DNA from: Sphaerulina vaccinii
Taxonomy: Eukaryota; Ascomycota; Dothideomycetes; Mycosphaerellales; Mycosphaerellaceae
NCBI GenBank assembly: GCA_022570795.1
Contig: JAKUDP010000003.1
Location: 1,240,001-1,304,000, forward strand
Reading direction: 5' to 3'
Length of the DNA stretch: 64,000 nt
In this document: positions 11,104-22,699 of the stretch, one piece after another
Position numbering within the stretch: the stretch's first letter is position 1
Layout of the letters: every line of letters starts with the position of its first letter
Made by a program: the position numbers and the translations under genes
Notes under the pieces: model-generated
The model's database searches: none
What the model saw: the letters and a program-made list of their open reading frames with translations, nothing else
Told to the model about the DNA's origin: nothing

Positions 11104-12284
11104 TCAGGCAAGAACCGCTTCCAGGGAAGATCTGCGGAAGAAACGATAGAGTACAGCACAATTCAGTACAGTAAACAATGCTACTTACTCGACTTGTGGG
11201 TCGAAGCGGGCTTTTGCCCTTGCCTTCTTCACTTTCTTCTTTGATGATATCCCAAAAAATGATATCCCCCTTTCGTCTGTGTTATGGATCTCCGGTGGGG
11301 GAGGCTCAGCGTAAGGCATAGGCTCAGGCTCTCCAAGGGTGCCCAGCGGCTCTGTGTCTCCAACACCTCAAGTCTCTCCGTCACCAGAGGGAGTACTTCT
11401 AGTGTCTCTTTGAGCTGTTCGGGGAGTCTCGTTCGTCGCGGGCTCCTCCTGCATAAGCATGCGAGGACTCAGGGCGCCACGAGCAGTCGTCTTAGCATAG
11501 ACCCTGCAGATGAGGCTGCTGCGACTGAATACATCAAGTTTGGCTTGCAAGGACTCCCTTAGTGCTTTCCGTGCATCTGACTCTCCACCTATTGCGTCGA
11601 TAACTCCTCGGACATTGACATAATATAGGACGAGTCGAGAATCCTAGATAAGGGGCATAGAATCGCTGGTTCAATAATATGCGCTGGTATCTCGTCAATG
11701 GCTCGTTTCAAGGCGACCTAGCGGATACAAGTTATTAGCGTTCTCTGGCAGCAGTATCCAGATCCTACCTTGTAGTATGCCTCTGCATAGTCCGTCAAAT
11801 CCTGTGCGGCCAGTGCATCCATGTTTGACTCCCAGGCCTGTACAACGGTGCTTGCAATCAGCTCAACATCGTTTCTTGTCAAGCGGTCCCGATTGTCAAA
11901 CAGCTGATTACATCTCGCACATGCAGCCTTGAAATTTCGTCCGTTCCTAACAGCCTAAACAGTTTCCGTGAGATAATGGTTGTATGTTATAGGCTGACGA
12001 CGAAAAACGAGCATGTAGTCGTCAAGTCGAGCCTCCATTTCTCTTCGCATTCTTTCAAGCTCCGGGTCAACCACACGGCTCATGCACACATTGCGCACGT
12101 CATTTTCTGCAATTTTGTCCAAGATTGCAACGATTGTCGCTCTTGCATAGAGCCACACGTTACTGACGTGCTCGCGAGTAAGATCAAACCATGGTCGACT
12201 AAGCTCCCGAAAAAGTTGACCAACAAGAGCCCGACGTGCCAATGGCTTGCCCCTAGCAGGAAGACCGGTTGGAATCCAGTTCTG
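11104..12284 (-). pseudogene. Dynamin-like GTPase gene, C-terminal half, broken
   Basis: Reading down from 12284, the frame carries LVGQLFRELSRPW, then a long helical stretch, then ITYNHYLTET, the motif that marks the stalk-to-GTPase-effector region of fungal dynamin family proteins. After TAG at 11957-11955 (expected Gln, CAG to TAG) the same frame continues to AYYK. A 51-nt intron follows (11768-11718, GT..AG with a ctaataac branch site), then VALKRAIDEI. The frame shifts by an indel near 11600-11640, continues through a Pro/Glu-rich tail with a TGA at 11370-11368, and reaches a second intron (11188-11132, gtaagt..gcag) and a final TGA at 11106-11104. The GTPase domain is absent. TGA at 12287-12285 lies next to a cag that could be a 3' splice site. 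The stops fit RIP leakage, but the indel does not. Confidence 0.75.
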
Positions 12285-12950
12285 TCAAAGCTAGAGTCTG
12301 CTAGAGCTCACTGACAGGAGGCTGCCAGCTAGCGTGCGCTGTCGCGTGTATGCTCGCAGATGCGGTTGGGCTAGCATATTTATGAAGCTTTTCGAACGGC
12401 TCCTTCTCAGATGCGTGCTGTATGCTTCCCGTTTCATGCTCAGCTTCTTGCGCATCTTCTCCGAATCTCAACGGTATATTTGTGAGAGTTCTCGGTGCAC
12501 AGCAAGTGACCATCTGCCTACACAAGTGCAAGCTGGGGGCGTGTGCAAGGCCTTTTTGGAGGATGCGTGTCGCTCGCATCACTTACGGCTGGTCCCCATG
12601 TGTCCGGTTTCGAAACCCCCTTAAGTTGTCCTTGTAACTGTGTTGGGTTACCCGCGCCTAGGTAAAGGTACATCGATCACCTGCAGCAGCTGCCGCAGGA
12701 CTCGGCAGACCAGCCACCAGCAGGCGCCTGTATACGTTAGTTGGATTTCTAGCCAATAAGAAGAACGGTGTCCACAGTGAATACCATTCTTCTGGCGCAG
12801 CAACCTCTCCATCACTATGCCAGCACTCATGGACTTTTGAAAAAAGGTCTAGGGCACGAGGATGACATCAGACACAAAGCTGAAGCTCGACTCCGTAAGG
12901 CACACCCGGTCAGGTTATTAAGCTTTCTATTAGAGTTAGTTTACTATATG
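12285..12950. other. Right part of the island, unassigned
   Basis: Normal composition, where the N-terminal half of the dynamin-like gene would be expected on the minus strand. No P-loop or other GTPase motif was found in any minus frame. Minus-strand splice-like signals occur (gtaagt at about 12587 and gtgtaggcag near 12515), but no conserved protein emerges. From about 12910 the composition slides into RIPped sequence. Confidence 0.4.
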
Positions 12951-13766
12951 CTAGGCCTATTACGTGAGATAAAGTTAGCACAATCGGGCGCGATACGTAC
13001 AATGCAATTGCGCGCTATATTATATAGCTACTATAATATATAAGAATATAATTTAGAATAAACTAGATTATAAGTATAGAAGGAGCTAAGAGTAGCTATA
13101 CTTTTATAGATCTAAGCAAATTCTATAACTAGATATTATTAAAATAGCTATATTTTTATAAATCTACCTAGATTATTAGCTTAGAAGTAGCTATTTTAGC
13201 TATATTCTTATAGATCTAACTAGATTATAAGCTCTAAAGTAGCTAACTTAGCTATATTCTTATAGATCTAGGTAAATTCTATATCTAGATATTATTAAAC
13301 TAGCTATATTTTTAAAAATCTAACTAGATTATAAGCTTAGAAGTAGCTAGTTTAGCTATATTCTTATTAATCTAATTAATATTTTAGAAATAATAGACTT
13401 ATATAAGTTATATATTCTAGATTCTTACTAATTATATTAGAGTTTATAGAAACAAAGTATAAAATTTTAAGTAAGTATTACTATCTAGTAGTATACTCTA
13501 GCTTTAAAGTACTTCTAGGTTTTATACTATAGCTAGAATATTATATCTATTTAAAAAGTTAATTGTTTTAGTTATAGAATACTATAGATTTATTACTATT
13601 ATTTTAATTATAGAATATAAAGTTAGAATATCTAGTAAACTTAACTCTAGAACTCTAGTCTAGTATTATTTTTTACTAGAACTTTTACTTTTACTTTTTT
13701 TTTTTAACTACTATTTCTACTACTACTATACTTATTTTTTTTAATAGCTATTTTTTTCTAATAGCT
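12951..13766. other. RIPped block 2, left part
   Basis: AT-rich RIPped DNA containing the 52-bp array. The left edge is graded: gggcgcgatacgtacaatgc at about 12985-13004 still has CpA and CpG. It is contiguous with 19513-20795 once the Copia insertion is removed. No gene recognised. Confidence 0.5.
13094..13370 (+). repeat. 52-bp tandem array, two unit types, RIPped
   Basis: Units begin with agctata at 13094, 13146, 13198, 13250, 13302 and 13354, exactly 52 bases apart. Two variants are seen: A with aaattctat..ctagatattattaaa (first and fourth units) and B with ctagattataagc..tagaagtagcta (second, third, fifth). The order A-B-B-A-B suggests a higher-order pattern. All copies carry RIP-type changes. 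Confidence 0.85.
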
Positions 13767-13771
13767 CTTTT

Positions 13772-14018
13772 TATTAGAAAATATAGTCTAGTTAGACTAT
13801 CTAAAAGATACCCTCTTAGGAATTAGATTATATAATATATATTATATAATAGTAGGTTATATAGCTTATCTAATACTCTATATCTTAGAAGGAGATACAA
13901 TCTATAACTAACTAATATAATTAATATAGTTAGTTTCTATCTAATACTTCTACTTCTATTATATATTAAGACTTTTTCTATATATTATAGATATATATAT
14001 TATTATTCTATTTCGATA
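13772..14018 (+). repeat. Copia-1 5' LTR
   Basis: 247 bp, starting tattagaaaa and ending tttcgata. It matches 19261-19507 end to end, and the differences seen are mostly C/T or G/A, as expected from independent RIP. Confidence 0.92.
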
Positions 14019-14033
14019 GGTTATAAGCCTAGG
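14019..14033 (+). other. Copia-1 primer-binding site, initiator-tRNA anticodon-stem type
   Basis: ggttataagcctagg abuts the LTR. Reversing RIP-type changes gives a sequence complementary to the anticodon stem-loop of initiator tRNA-Met, the half-tRNA primer known for Drosophila copia, rather than to a tRNA 3' end. The same site occurs in Copia-2. Confidence 0.7.
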
Positions 14034-14099
14034 TTTATAGAAGAAGTATTAGATAGTAATAGTTAGCCTTTTCTAATAGTAGAATATAAACCTATAATA

Positions 14100-17000
14100 A
14101 AAGAAGTATTAGGAGACTCGAGGTATACCTATCTATACTACTAAGAAGATATAGAAGATTCTAGCAAGTTCTAAATATTCCTATAGATAGATAAGATAGA
14201 GAAGAACCTAGTAAGGTATACTTAAGAAGTAGAGCTTAAAAAGTATAAAAAGGAAAAAGTAAGCTAGAGGCCAAAGTACTATCTTATATAGATAAGACTT
14301 AACCTCTATACTAGAGTACTACTAATACTTTAGAAAGGTATATTCTTCTAAGAAGAGACTATTTAAGTCTATCTACAAGTATAGATAAGTAGGAAGTATA
14401 GGAAACTATACTAAGCTTATTTAGGAGAGAAGAAAAAGAGTTTTAGATAAGAAATACAGCTCTCTAGAAACTACTACTTAAGTTATTTAAAAGAGTATTA
14501 ATTTTTAAAGCTTAGTTTTAATATTTTAGGTAAAATAGATTAAAAACAAAGAAATAGATTTAGTAGGAGAGTAGCTATACTAATACTAATAAGAGAGAAC
14601 TATAAGTCCTAGTTTAGAATAATAAAAATATATTTTATATCTAAGTAAGTAGAATAGATTCTATTAGAGACTATACTAGATACTCTAGTATTAACTCCTT
14701 TAGAATATATATTAACTATATTATTAGACTTGCTAGATAGCTCTATTAAGAGAGCATTCTATAAGAAGTATAATATAGTAGCTCTCTATAAGATATATAT
14801 CTATATATTAGTAGATAATTAGAAAGTAATATAGAAAATTAAGATAGTAAGAAAGCTCTAGAAATAGGCTAAAAAGAAGTATAAAAGTAAGCTTCAAGCT
14901 ATAGGAAGAAGCCTTTTTAAATAGTATACTACGTTCGAGATATAAGATAGCTAGATAATTAATAAAGTATAGTAGAGCCTAAGTACTATTATAAGAAAGG
15001 TAGTTATAATCTCTCTATAGTTTAAAGAAATTAAGACTAAAAATAGAAAGATATAGTAACTTCTTATAGCTCTACCTAAGTCCTACTTAATAATTAGAGA
15101 TAGTATAGACCTAAAGTAGAATCTTAAGCTTTAGAATATTCTTAGAATTCTAAAAGAAAAATAGGAATAGATAATAGGCTAAAAGATAGCTATATTTGCT
15201 AAGAAAGGTACCTAGAAACTACTAGCCTATTTCTTCTATAGAGGACTATATATCTAGAATAATTACTCTAGACTCGAGAGAGCAAAGAGAGCTACTAAGA
15301 CTATAGTACCGAAAATAGAATACCGAGTTAAGAAAAGATACTCTCTATTAAAATAAAAGAGAGGATCTTTACTAGAGAAAGATAAACTTAAAGAAATAGT
15401 AAAGCAACTCAAACTTAAAGTATAATCCTTTAAGAAGAAATCTAACTTAAGTAAGAAGTACCTAAAGAAGGCTTTTATAGTATAAGAAAATATAGAATTA
15501 CTAACTACCTTAGAAGCATCTTAGACCCTATTAGAAAATAAGGATATAGATAAGATAGCCTACTTAACTATAGATATAAAAGGTAAGTATAGGCTATTAG
15601 AATAGCTACTTAACTCTTATACTTCTATTTATATAACTAACTAAGAATTACTCTTTAGGGAACTAAAACCTTTTTAGACTAGGAAGTAGATTAAGGTCGG
15701 TAGTAGCTACTTAATAGCTACATATATTAGGAAAGTAGTTATAGAGGAAAAAAAAGGAGAAACAGATTATACTAAAAGATATTCTATTTGTGCCTAGTCT
15801 TAGAGTTAATCTTATTTTATAGAGTTAGTTTAGTAAGTAGTTTAGTATTTAACTACTAAAATTTATACTTATTTTAGCTTCTAGAAAAGTAGTTATCTAG
15901 ATAAGAATATTAGAAGGAGTCCTATTTATTAAAGAGATTAATAAGAGTCTAGCTAAGTCTATTAGGCTCTAGAGGCTCGACTAAAATTAAGTATACTTCT
16001 TATAGAAATTAATAGATAAAGTATATACTCTCTATATATTAGAGAGTACCTAGAATTAGTAGGAGCTCTAGTATCGAAAGCTTGTATATTTTAGAGAGAA
16101 GGTAGTAAAGAACCTTTACTAGGTCTTAGATTTAAAGAGCCTAATACTAATTCTAAAGGAATATAGGGTATATAGAGTTTATATAATAGTAAAAATAAAG
16201 TAGTATAGAGGGAAAGAGATATAGTAGAAGCTCTAAAGGCTAGCTTTTATATCTATTAATATTTATAGACCTCTACCTATTTTAAAATTAGAATTTAAGT
16301 AGTAGCTTAAAATTATTAATAACTTCTTAAAAAAGAAGTAGGCCTTTCTACTAAAGTTAAGAATAGATATACTACCTACCCTCTACTAATAGAAAAGGAA
16401 AGTAGAGCTTTAATCTAGAAATTCTCTCTAAGTAGTAAGGAGTAATAGAGCTAGGGAGCTTCTTACTATACTAAAGTAGTAGAAGAGAAAGAATAGAATC
16501 TCTTTCTATACTACTAAGGCATATAACTCTATTTAGAATAGAGTTATTAAAAGGTCGATCTAGACCTCTAAAAAAAAAGTAAGGGCAATACTAGAAGAAT
16601 CTAATATACTAATTAAGTTCTAGCCTAAGGTACTAGAAGTAAATATTATTATTAGAAATACTTTTCTAAATAGGCTAGATATTAATAGATTTAAAATCTT
16701 ACCTAAAGAGGCATTCTTAGAATAGAGACCTCTAGTATTATACTTTAGAGTCTAGGGCTATAGAGTAGTTATATATATAAACCTAAAGTTCTAGCTAGCT
16801 AGGATATAATTAGATAAACTAATAAATAGAGGCAAGGATACTATATTTGTCGGTTATATTCTAGATACTACTAAAATATAGCTTTTCTAGAAGCCTAATA
16901 TAGAGGCTATTAAGGCCTATAGTAATACTAAGTAGTTTAAGTATAAGAAAGAAGGAGATTTAGAATAAAATATTCCTAAGCTTAACTAATCTAGTATTAT

Positions 17001-19150
17001 ACTAGTTAGGAAACTAGTTAGGAGACTAAAGAAGTAGAAGGAGTTCTAAAGTCCGTTAGGCCCTAGAGGCCCGACTAAATATTAACTACTATTTATATAG
17101 TTTAGACTTCTACTAAAAAATAAGAAAGAGTACTAGAGGATAGATCTAGAAGAAGAAAACTCTAGGAGTATATAGCTTTAGAAAGAGAAAATTAGAATAG
17201 AGTAGCCGACTAATTAGCTAATCGAAGTTTATTAAGAGACTAGTAGAAATATATATATTAGAAAATATCTAGATATTATATAAGATCTACTAGAAGTAAA
17301 AGTACAATTCTAGAAAAGAAGGAGATCTATTTCTAATAAAAAAGAAAAACCTAAACCTAAAGCCTATAGTATAGTTATAAAGTAGGTCCTCCAAAAGAGG
17401 TAGAGAGATAAGAAAGAGAATATACCTAACCTAAAGTATTATAAAGTATTTCTTAGCCTAATTAAAAAAGAAGGAAATTGTATCTAGGAAACCTTAGTAG
17501 AGATTAAAAAAGTTATATTTATAGTACTCGGATCTAATATTACTTTGAAGTAAGAGGTCTCTATTCTAAAGTTCTATAAAGAGGTAATATAGAATTCCAA
17601 ATAGGGCTATATATAGAAAGAAGCAATCTAGAAAGAACTAGTAGCTTTAGATAGTAACTATATCTAGAAGCTAGTTATACTACTAAAAAATATAAACTTT
17701 ATAATATCTAGATAGGTCTTTAATATAAAAAGATTAATTAGTAGAGCTATTAAAAAGTTTAAAGCAAGACTAGTTACTAGAAGGTTCTTCTAGAAGTTTA
17801 GAGTAGACTTTAAGAATACCTTTATACTAACTATAAAGTATAATACTTTAAGAGTATTTATAGTAGTTATTTGCAAGAAGGACTTAGAGATATACTAAGT
17901 AGATAAAGTAGATATAAATAATATATTTATAGAGAGCTTTCTAAAAGAAGATATCTATATAATTCTACCTCTAGGAGTAGAGGTTCTACTAAACTAGGTT
18001 CTAAAGATTCTAAGGAGTCTCTATAGACTTAAGCAAGTAGTAAGAGACTAGAATAAACTCTGCGTCTCAAAGCTAGAATAGATAGAATTCGATTAATTAG
18101 AGATTAACCTATACCTACTTATCTATAGAAAAAGAAAGATTATAGTTCTAACCTATATAAATAATATACCTATTATAGTACTAGAGCTAAAGAATATTCT
18201 CTAGTTTAAAAAATAGCTTAGTAAGGTCTTTAAAATTAAGAATCTAAAGGAGCTAGAAAAGATTCTTAGAATAAAGATAATAAGGAATAGGGTTATAGGA
18301 ACTCTAAAGCTTAATTAAGAATACTATATCTAAGAGAACTTTGCAAGGCTAAATATAACTAAAGAAAATGCCTATCTAACTCTATTACTAATAGATAGTT
18401 ATAAAAGCCTTACTAAGGCAATTCTATCTAATAAGAGATATACTAAATAGAAGTACTAGAGCTAGATAGGTATATAGATATAGCCGATAGTTATAATAAA
18501 ACTAGATATTACTTTCGCTTTTAGCAGACTAAGCTTATATATAGCTAACCTAATAAGGGGATATATAAATACTCTAAAGAAACTAGCAAGATACTTTAGG
18601 TCGTCCCTAGACCTAGGACTTATATTTAGAAGAAGTAGTAGAGGCCTTATTAGATATTTAGACTCTAACTATATAATAGATAAAGTAGATAGAGTCTTAA
18701 TTCTAGGATCTATCTTCTTCCTCTATAGAGTACTAGTATCTTAGATAAGTAAGAAGTAGAAGTCTATAGTAATATTAACTATAGAGGCTAAGTATATAGC
18801 TCTAAATATATATACTAAGCAATCTCAATTTCTAGTAGCACTTCTAAGAGAAATAGACTATATAGAGTTAGTAGAAGAATATTCTTTTTAACTATTTATT
18901 AAAGCAAACTCTAATATAGTAAATAAACTTAGACCTATTTAGATTATAGAGGATAACTAAGTATCTCTAACCCTAGTTAAGGATACCTATACCTATAAGA
19001 GATCAAAATATATTAATATAGCCTATAATAATATTAGGAGACTCTAGTAGCAAAGGAAGATAGTAGTAGTATATATTCTAACAAAAGAGATAGTTGCAGA
19101 TAGGTTAACCAAGCCAAAGAATAGTCCCCAATTCTAGGAGTTTATAAGAC
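14100..19150 (+). pseudogene. Copia-1 gag-pol, RIPped
   Basis: Domains in order: Gag with a CX2CX4HX4C zinc knuckle near 15,225-15,275, its Cys and His codons now Tyr; the integrase region around 16-17 kb; reverse transcriptase with the catalytic box at 18154-18165, now YINN (YVDD expected), preceded by a VDINNAFI-like motif near 17,905; RNase H with a TIEAKYIAL motif near 18,780 (active-site context TxEAEY); and an LTKPKN-like C-terminus near 19,105. Most stops are TAG, from CAG or TGG. The frame is otherwise continuous over long stretches, so damage is mainly point mutation. The protein would have been one polyprotein. Ends are approximate. Confidence 0.85.
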
Positions 19151-19260
19151 AACTCTAGCTTGTATAAATAGCTCTTCTACACTTAATAAGTTATCGAGAT
19201 TTGGAACAGAATATAAGTACTAGAATATAGGGTAGAAGAACTATCTGGCCTAAGTAGGAG

Positions 19261-19507
19261 TATTAGAAAGTATAGTCTAGTTAGACTATCTAAGAGACAC
19301 CCTCTTAGGGATTAGATTATATAATATATATTATATAATAGTAGGTTACGTAGCTTATCTAATGCTCTATATCTTAGAAGGAGATGCAACCTATAACTAA
19401 GTAATATAATTAATATAGTTAGTTTCTATCTAACGCTTCTACTTCTATTATATATTAAGACTCTTTCTATATATTATAGGTATATATATTATCGTCCTAT
19501 TTCGATA
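19261..19507 (+). repeat. Copia-1 3' LTR
   Basis: 247 bp, the right partner of 13772-14018, with more CpA/TpG retained (for example aatgctct and gatgcaacc). Confidence 0.92.
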
Positions 19508-19512
19508 CTTTT

Positions 19513-20795
19513 TAGTATACTTAGAACTATAGTCTATAGTATAAGTATAGATAGATAAAAACTTATTATCTATAAATCTATATTTTTATACTATATAGCT
19601 ATTAGTAATATTTACTTCTATTAAGTAGTAGCTATTAGCTAAAGTAGTAGCTCTAGAAATAGTATTAATAGGTTTATAGTATAGATTATAGATATAGCCT
19701 AGAAGCTTCTAAAATTATATATTAGGCTTAATATTTAAATAAATATTAGAGTTAATATTCGAGCCTAGATAGTAAGAAAGTAGAATTATTAATAGTCGAA
19801 GGCTAGAAGAGAAACTTTAAGTATTACTTAATTTCGAGGCTTTCTTCTTTATAGTAGTAGTTATAATATAGTTAGAATAGATATACTTCTTAGAATAGTT
19901 ACTATATATATAGTTTATATATATACTATATATAAACTTCTAACTAACTATACTCTCTATAGTAGACTCTAGTAGTATAGTTATATAGATATTCTAAGAA
20001 CTATTAACTTTCTTATATCTACTATACTTATTAGTACTTTTATATACTATATAACTCTAAGTAGCTTAACTAAGTACTACTAGAAGATAGTTAGAATTTG
20101 TTTTAGAAACTAGATTAAAATACTTACTTACTTTATAAAGCTAGAGAGACTTAGATATATAAATAGAGCTAGCCTCTAGGTATATAATAAATATAGTAGT
20201 ACTAGGTAAGTATAGCTATACTAGAACTTTGTCTATATAGTCTACTTAGACTAAAACTTAAATATATATTTAAACTTTCGAGAAAATTTTATATATAAAG
20301 TCGATAGTAGAATTAGTAGCTATTAGAATAGTTAGTATAATATATTAATTCTTTTTTTAGAAAAACCTACTAAGAATAAAAAGATAATTTAGAATAGTAT
20401 CTACTTTAACTACTATAGTAGTTTTATTATTAATACTACTACTACTATCTAGTAGTTTCTTACTACTTCTACTAGATCTACTACTATCTATACTAGTTAC
20501 TAGTAAGCCTAGACTACTAGATATATTTATAGGCTTAAATATAGTTACTATAATAAGTAGTAGATAAGTTTTATAGTAAGTTAAGTATATTTAAAAAGTT
20601 TAAAATATACTTAAAGAGTCTTAAAAGCTTTATAGTATATAAAAGTAAATATTAGTATTTATAAGTTAGTTTAAAAATATTCGAAAGTTCTTAGTATTTT
20701 ATATACCTATAGTTAGATAGGTAGGTATTAATTATATAATACTAGTAAAAAATTAAAAGTATTAAAAGTAGTTATACTTTTAAAAAGTTATTTAC
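19513..20795. other. RIPped block 2, right part
   Basis: AT-rich, continuing the sequence interrupted by Copia-1. No LTR, protein family or RNA was recognised. It borders the left LTR of Gypsy-1 at 20796, but its last five bases (tttac) do not match the five bases after the right LTR (ataat). Confidence 0.45.
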
Positions 20796-21019
20796 TATAA
20801 GAATAGAAGTATATAGTAATATATAGAGTACTAGTTAATAAGAGTATTAGTTATATAAACTAATTCTTACTTCTATAAAAAATATAGAAGCTCTTAGAGT
20901 TATAAAGCAACTATATTTTATATATACTCTATTTTTAGAACTAAGAATATAGAATTACTCTATAATTCTAATTCTTTTTTTAGAGTTAAAATACTATATT
21001 TCTAGACCTAGCTTTTATA
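20796..21019 (-). repeat. Gypsy-1 3' LTR
   Basis: 224 bp, near-identical to 41015-41238. Ends read ta..ta for expected TG..CA. Confidence 0.88.
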
Positions 21020-21642
21020 ATTTTTTTTTTCTAGAAAGCTACTTTTAGTAATATTCTAGTAAGAAATATATATATTTCTTATAGTAGTATATTATATATT
21101 ACTTTTCTTAGTATCTATATATACTATATATAAAGCTCTTATAATATTCTATATAATCTATATTATTAGCTTTAGTTTTAGTATTCTTAGTATTAGCCTA
21201 ATTTCTATAACTTTAGCTTTATTTTATAATAATAGTAAAGAGTTGCTATATAACTTGTAGATAATATATAGTTACTATTTACTAGTTACTACTACCTAGT
21301 AATAGTAATAAATATATATTTAGAACTTTTTTTTAGTTTTTTTCTTTTATATATATATATAATATATAATCTATCTTTTACTACTTATACTAGTACTATT
21401 TTATATATATTAGTACTAGCTATATAAGTACTATATAGTTATTCTATAAGTATAATATTAGCCTACTATATATATAATATACTAAACTTTCTTTTTTATA
21501 TTTCTAAAAATTTTACTACTTTACTTAACTAGAATATACTAGTTTATACTCGCTACCTTCTATATATAATAGACTATATATATACTTAGTAAAGACGAGT
21601 CTACTATAAGTCGTATACTAACTAAGTATATATTATAGCTAA

Positions 21643-21992
21643 TATCGAAAATAGCTTCTCTAAAGTAATCTAATAAAGGACACTCTAGATTCCCAAATGT
21701 CGGAGGTAAAGGTAGATAACGCAAGCGGAGTTAAACTTGGGATTAATCTTTTACTAGCTAATACTTAGGGAGATGTAGTACTATATTAGGAACTAAAGAA
21801 CTATTTAGAGAAAATAAGTTAATTAAGTTAGTTAAGAAAGAGAAAAGAAAGAAACCTCTATCTATATAGAAAGCTATATTTCTCCCCTAAGTTACCTAAT
21901 CTGTCCTAATCGGGATGGACCCTGCTAAGCGCTAAGGATACTATTTACTAACTCCTAAAATATTACTCTATCTTGTCTACTAATCTTTAACA
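21643..21992 (-). repeat. Copia-2 3' LTR
   Basis: 350 bp, from tatcgaaaat to tctttaaca. The terminal CA here is unmutated, which confirms the LTR end. It still contains aatgtcgg and gatggaccctgctaagc. Confidence 0.93.
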
Positions 21993-22699
21993 CTTCTACT
22001 TAGCCAAATAGAGTAATTTTAACTAAATAGTTATATTGGTTTGAGATTCCTACTTAGTTATTAATAGGAATACTACTAACTAATTATTTCTATAAATAGA
22101 AATTATCCAAATTCCTCTATCTTAAAATCTAAGATATCTAAGATGCTACCTACTATAAGGTCCTCTAAGCTAAGCTCTGTCCTACTAAAGTATATTAGGA
22201 TATTCTAGCCTAAGGAGAGTAATAATTACTATAACTAAATTGTAAGTCCTAGAGTTATTATAATATAATCCTTCCTAACTTATAATAGGAACTCTATAAA
22301 GAAGCCCTCTTTAACTTTCTCGAAGAGTACTACTAATTCTAGAATATAGTTAAATCTCTAGTTAGAAAAGTATATACTATAGTCGGTATTCTTAGAGATA
22401 TTTAGAATTAGAAGAAGTATAAGCTTCTCCTAGAGTAGACTTAGGTAGTTAAAGAAGTTTGGAATATAACTATATTCTTTAAGAGTATTTCGACTAAAGC
22501 TTTAGTAGTATAGAAGGAGTATAAGAATATCTCTCCGGACAATAGGAAGAAGGTAAAGGAAGCAATTAAGAAGTTTGTTAAAGAGGCTCTAAAACTAGAG
22601 TTAGAGTAGTATTTCTAGTTAATAAATAAATAAGAGTTTCTATTTCTTTTGTCTCTTTTTATCTCTTCTTTTTATTTTTTAACTTAGGGAAAAGATTCT

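Larger units (their letters stand above)
13772..19507 (+). mobile_element. Complete Copia LTR retrotransposon (Copia-1), RIPped
   Basis: Two 247-bp LTRs enclose a plus-strand gag-pol relic, 5,736 bp in all, with the exact 5-bp target duplication ctttt at 13767-13771 and 19508-19512. LTR ends read ta..ta where TG..CA would be expected, explained by TpG and CpA mutation. A primer-binding site follows the left LTR directly and a purine-rich tract (taagtaggag) precedes the right LTR. The 3' LTR keeps more CpA/TpG than the 5' LTR. Confidence 0.92.

Noticed and set aside
12301..12637. Overlapping open frames on both strands (about 70-96 codons)
   Set aside because: No conserved motif. A resemblance of CAPRTLTNIPLRF to a dynamin GTPase block is too weak and lacks a P-loop.
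13094..13370. CRISPR-like regular spacing
   Set aside because: The whole 52-bp unit is repeated, so there are no unique spacers, and the DNA is fungal.
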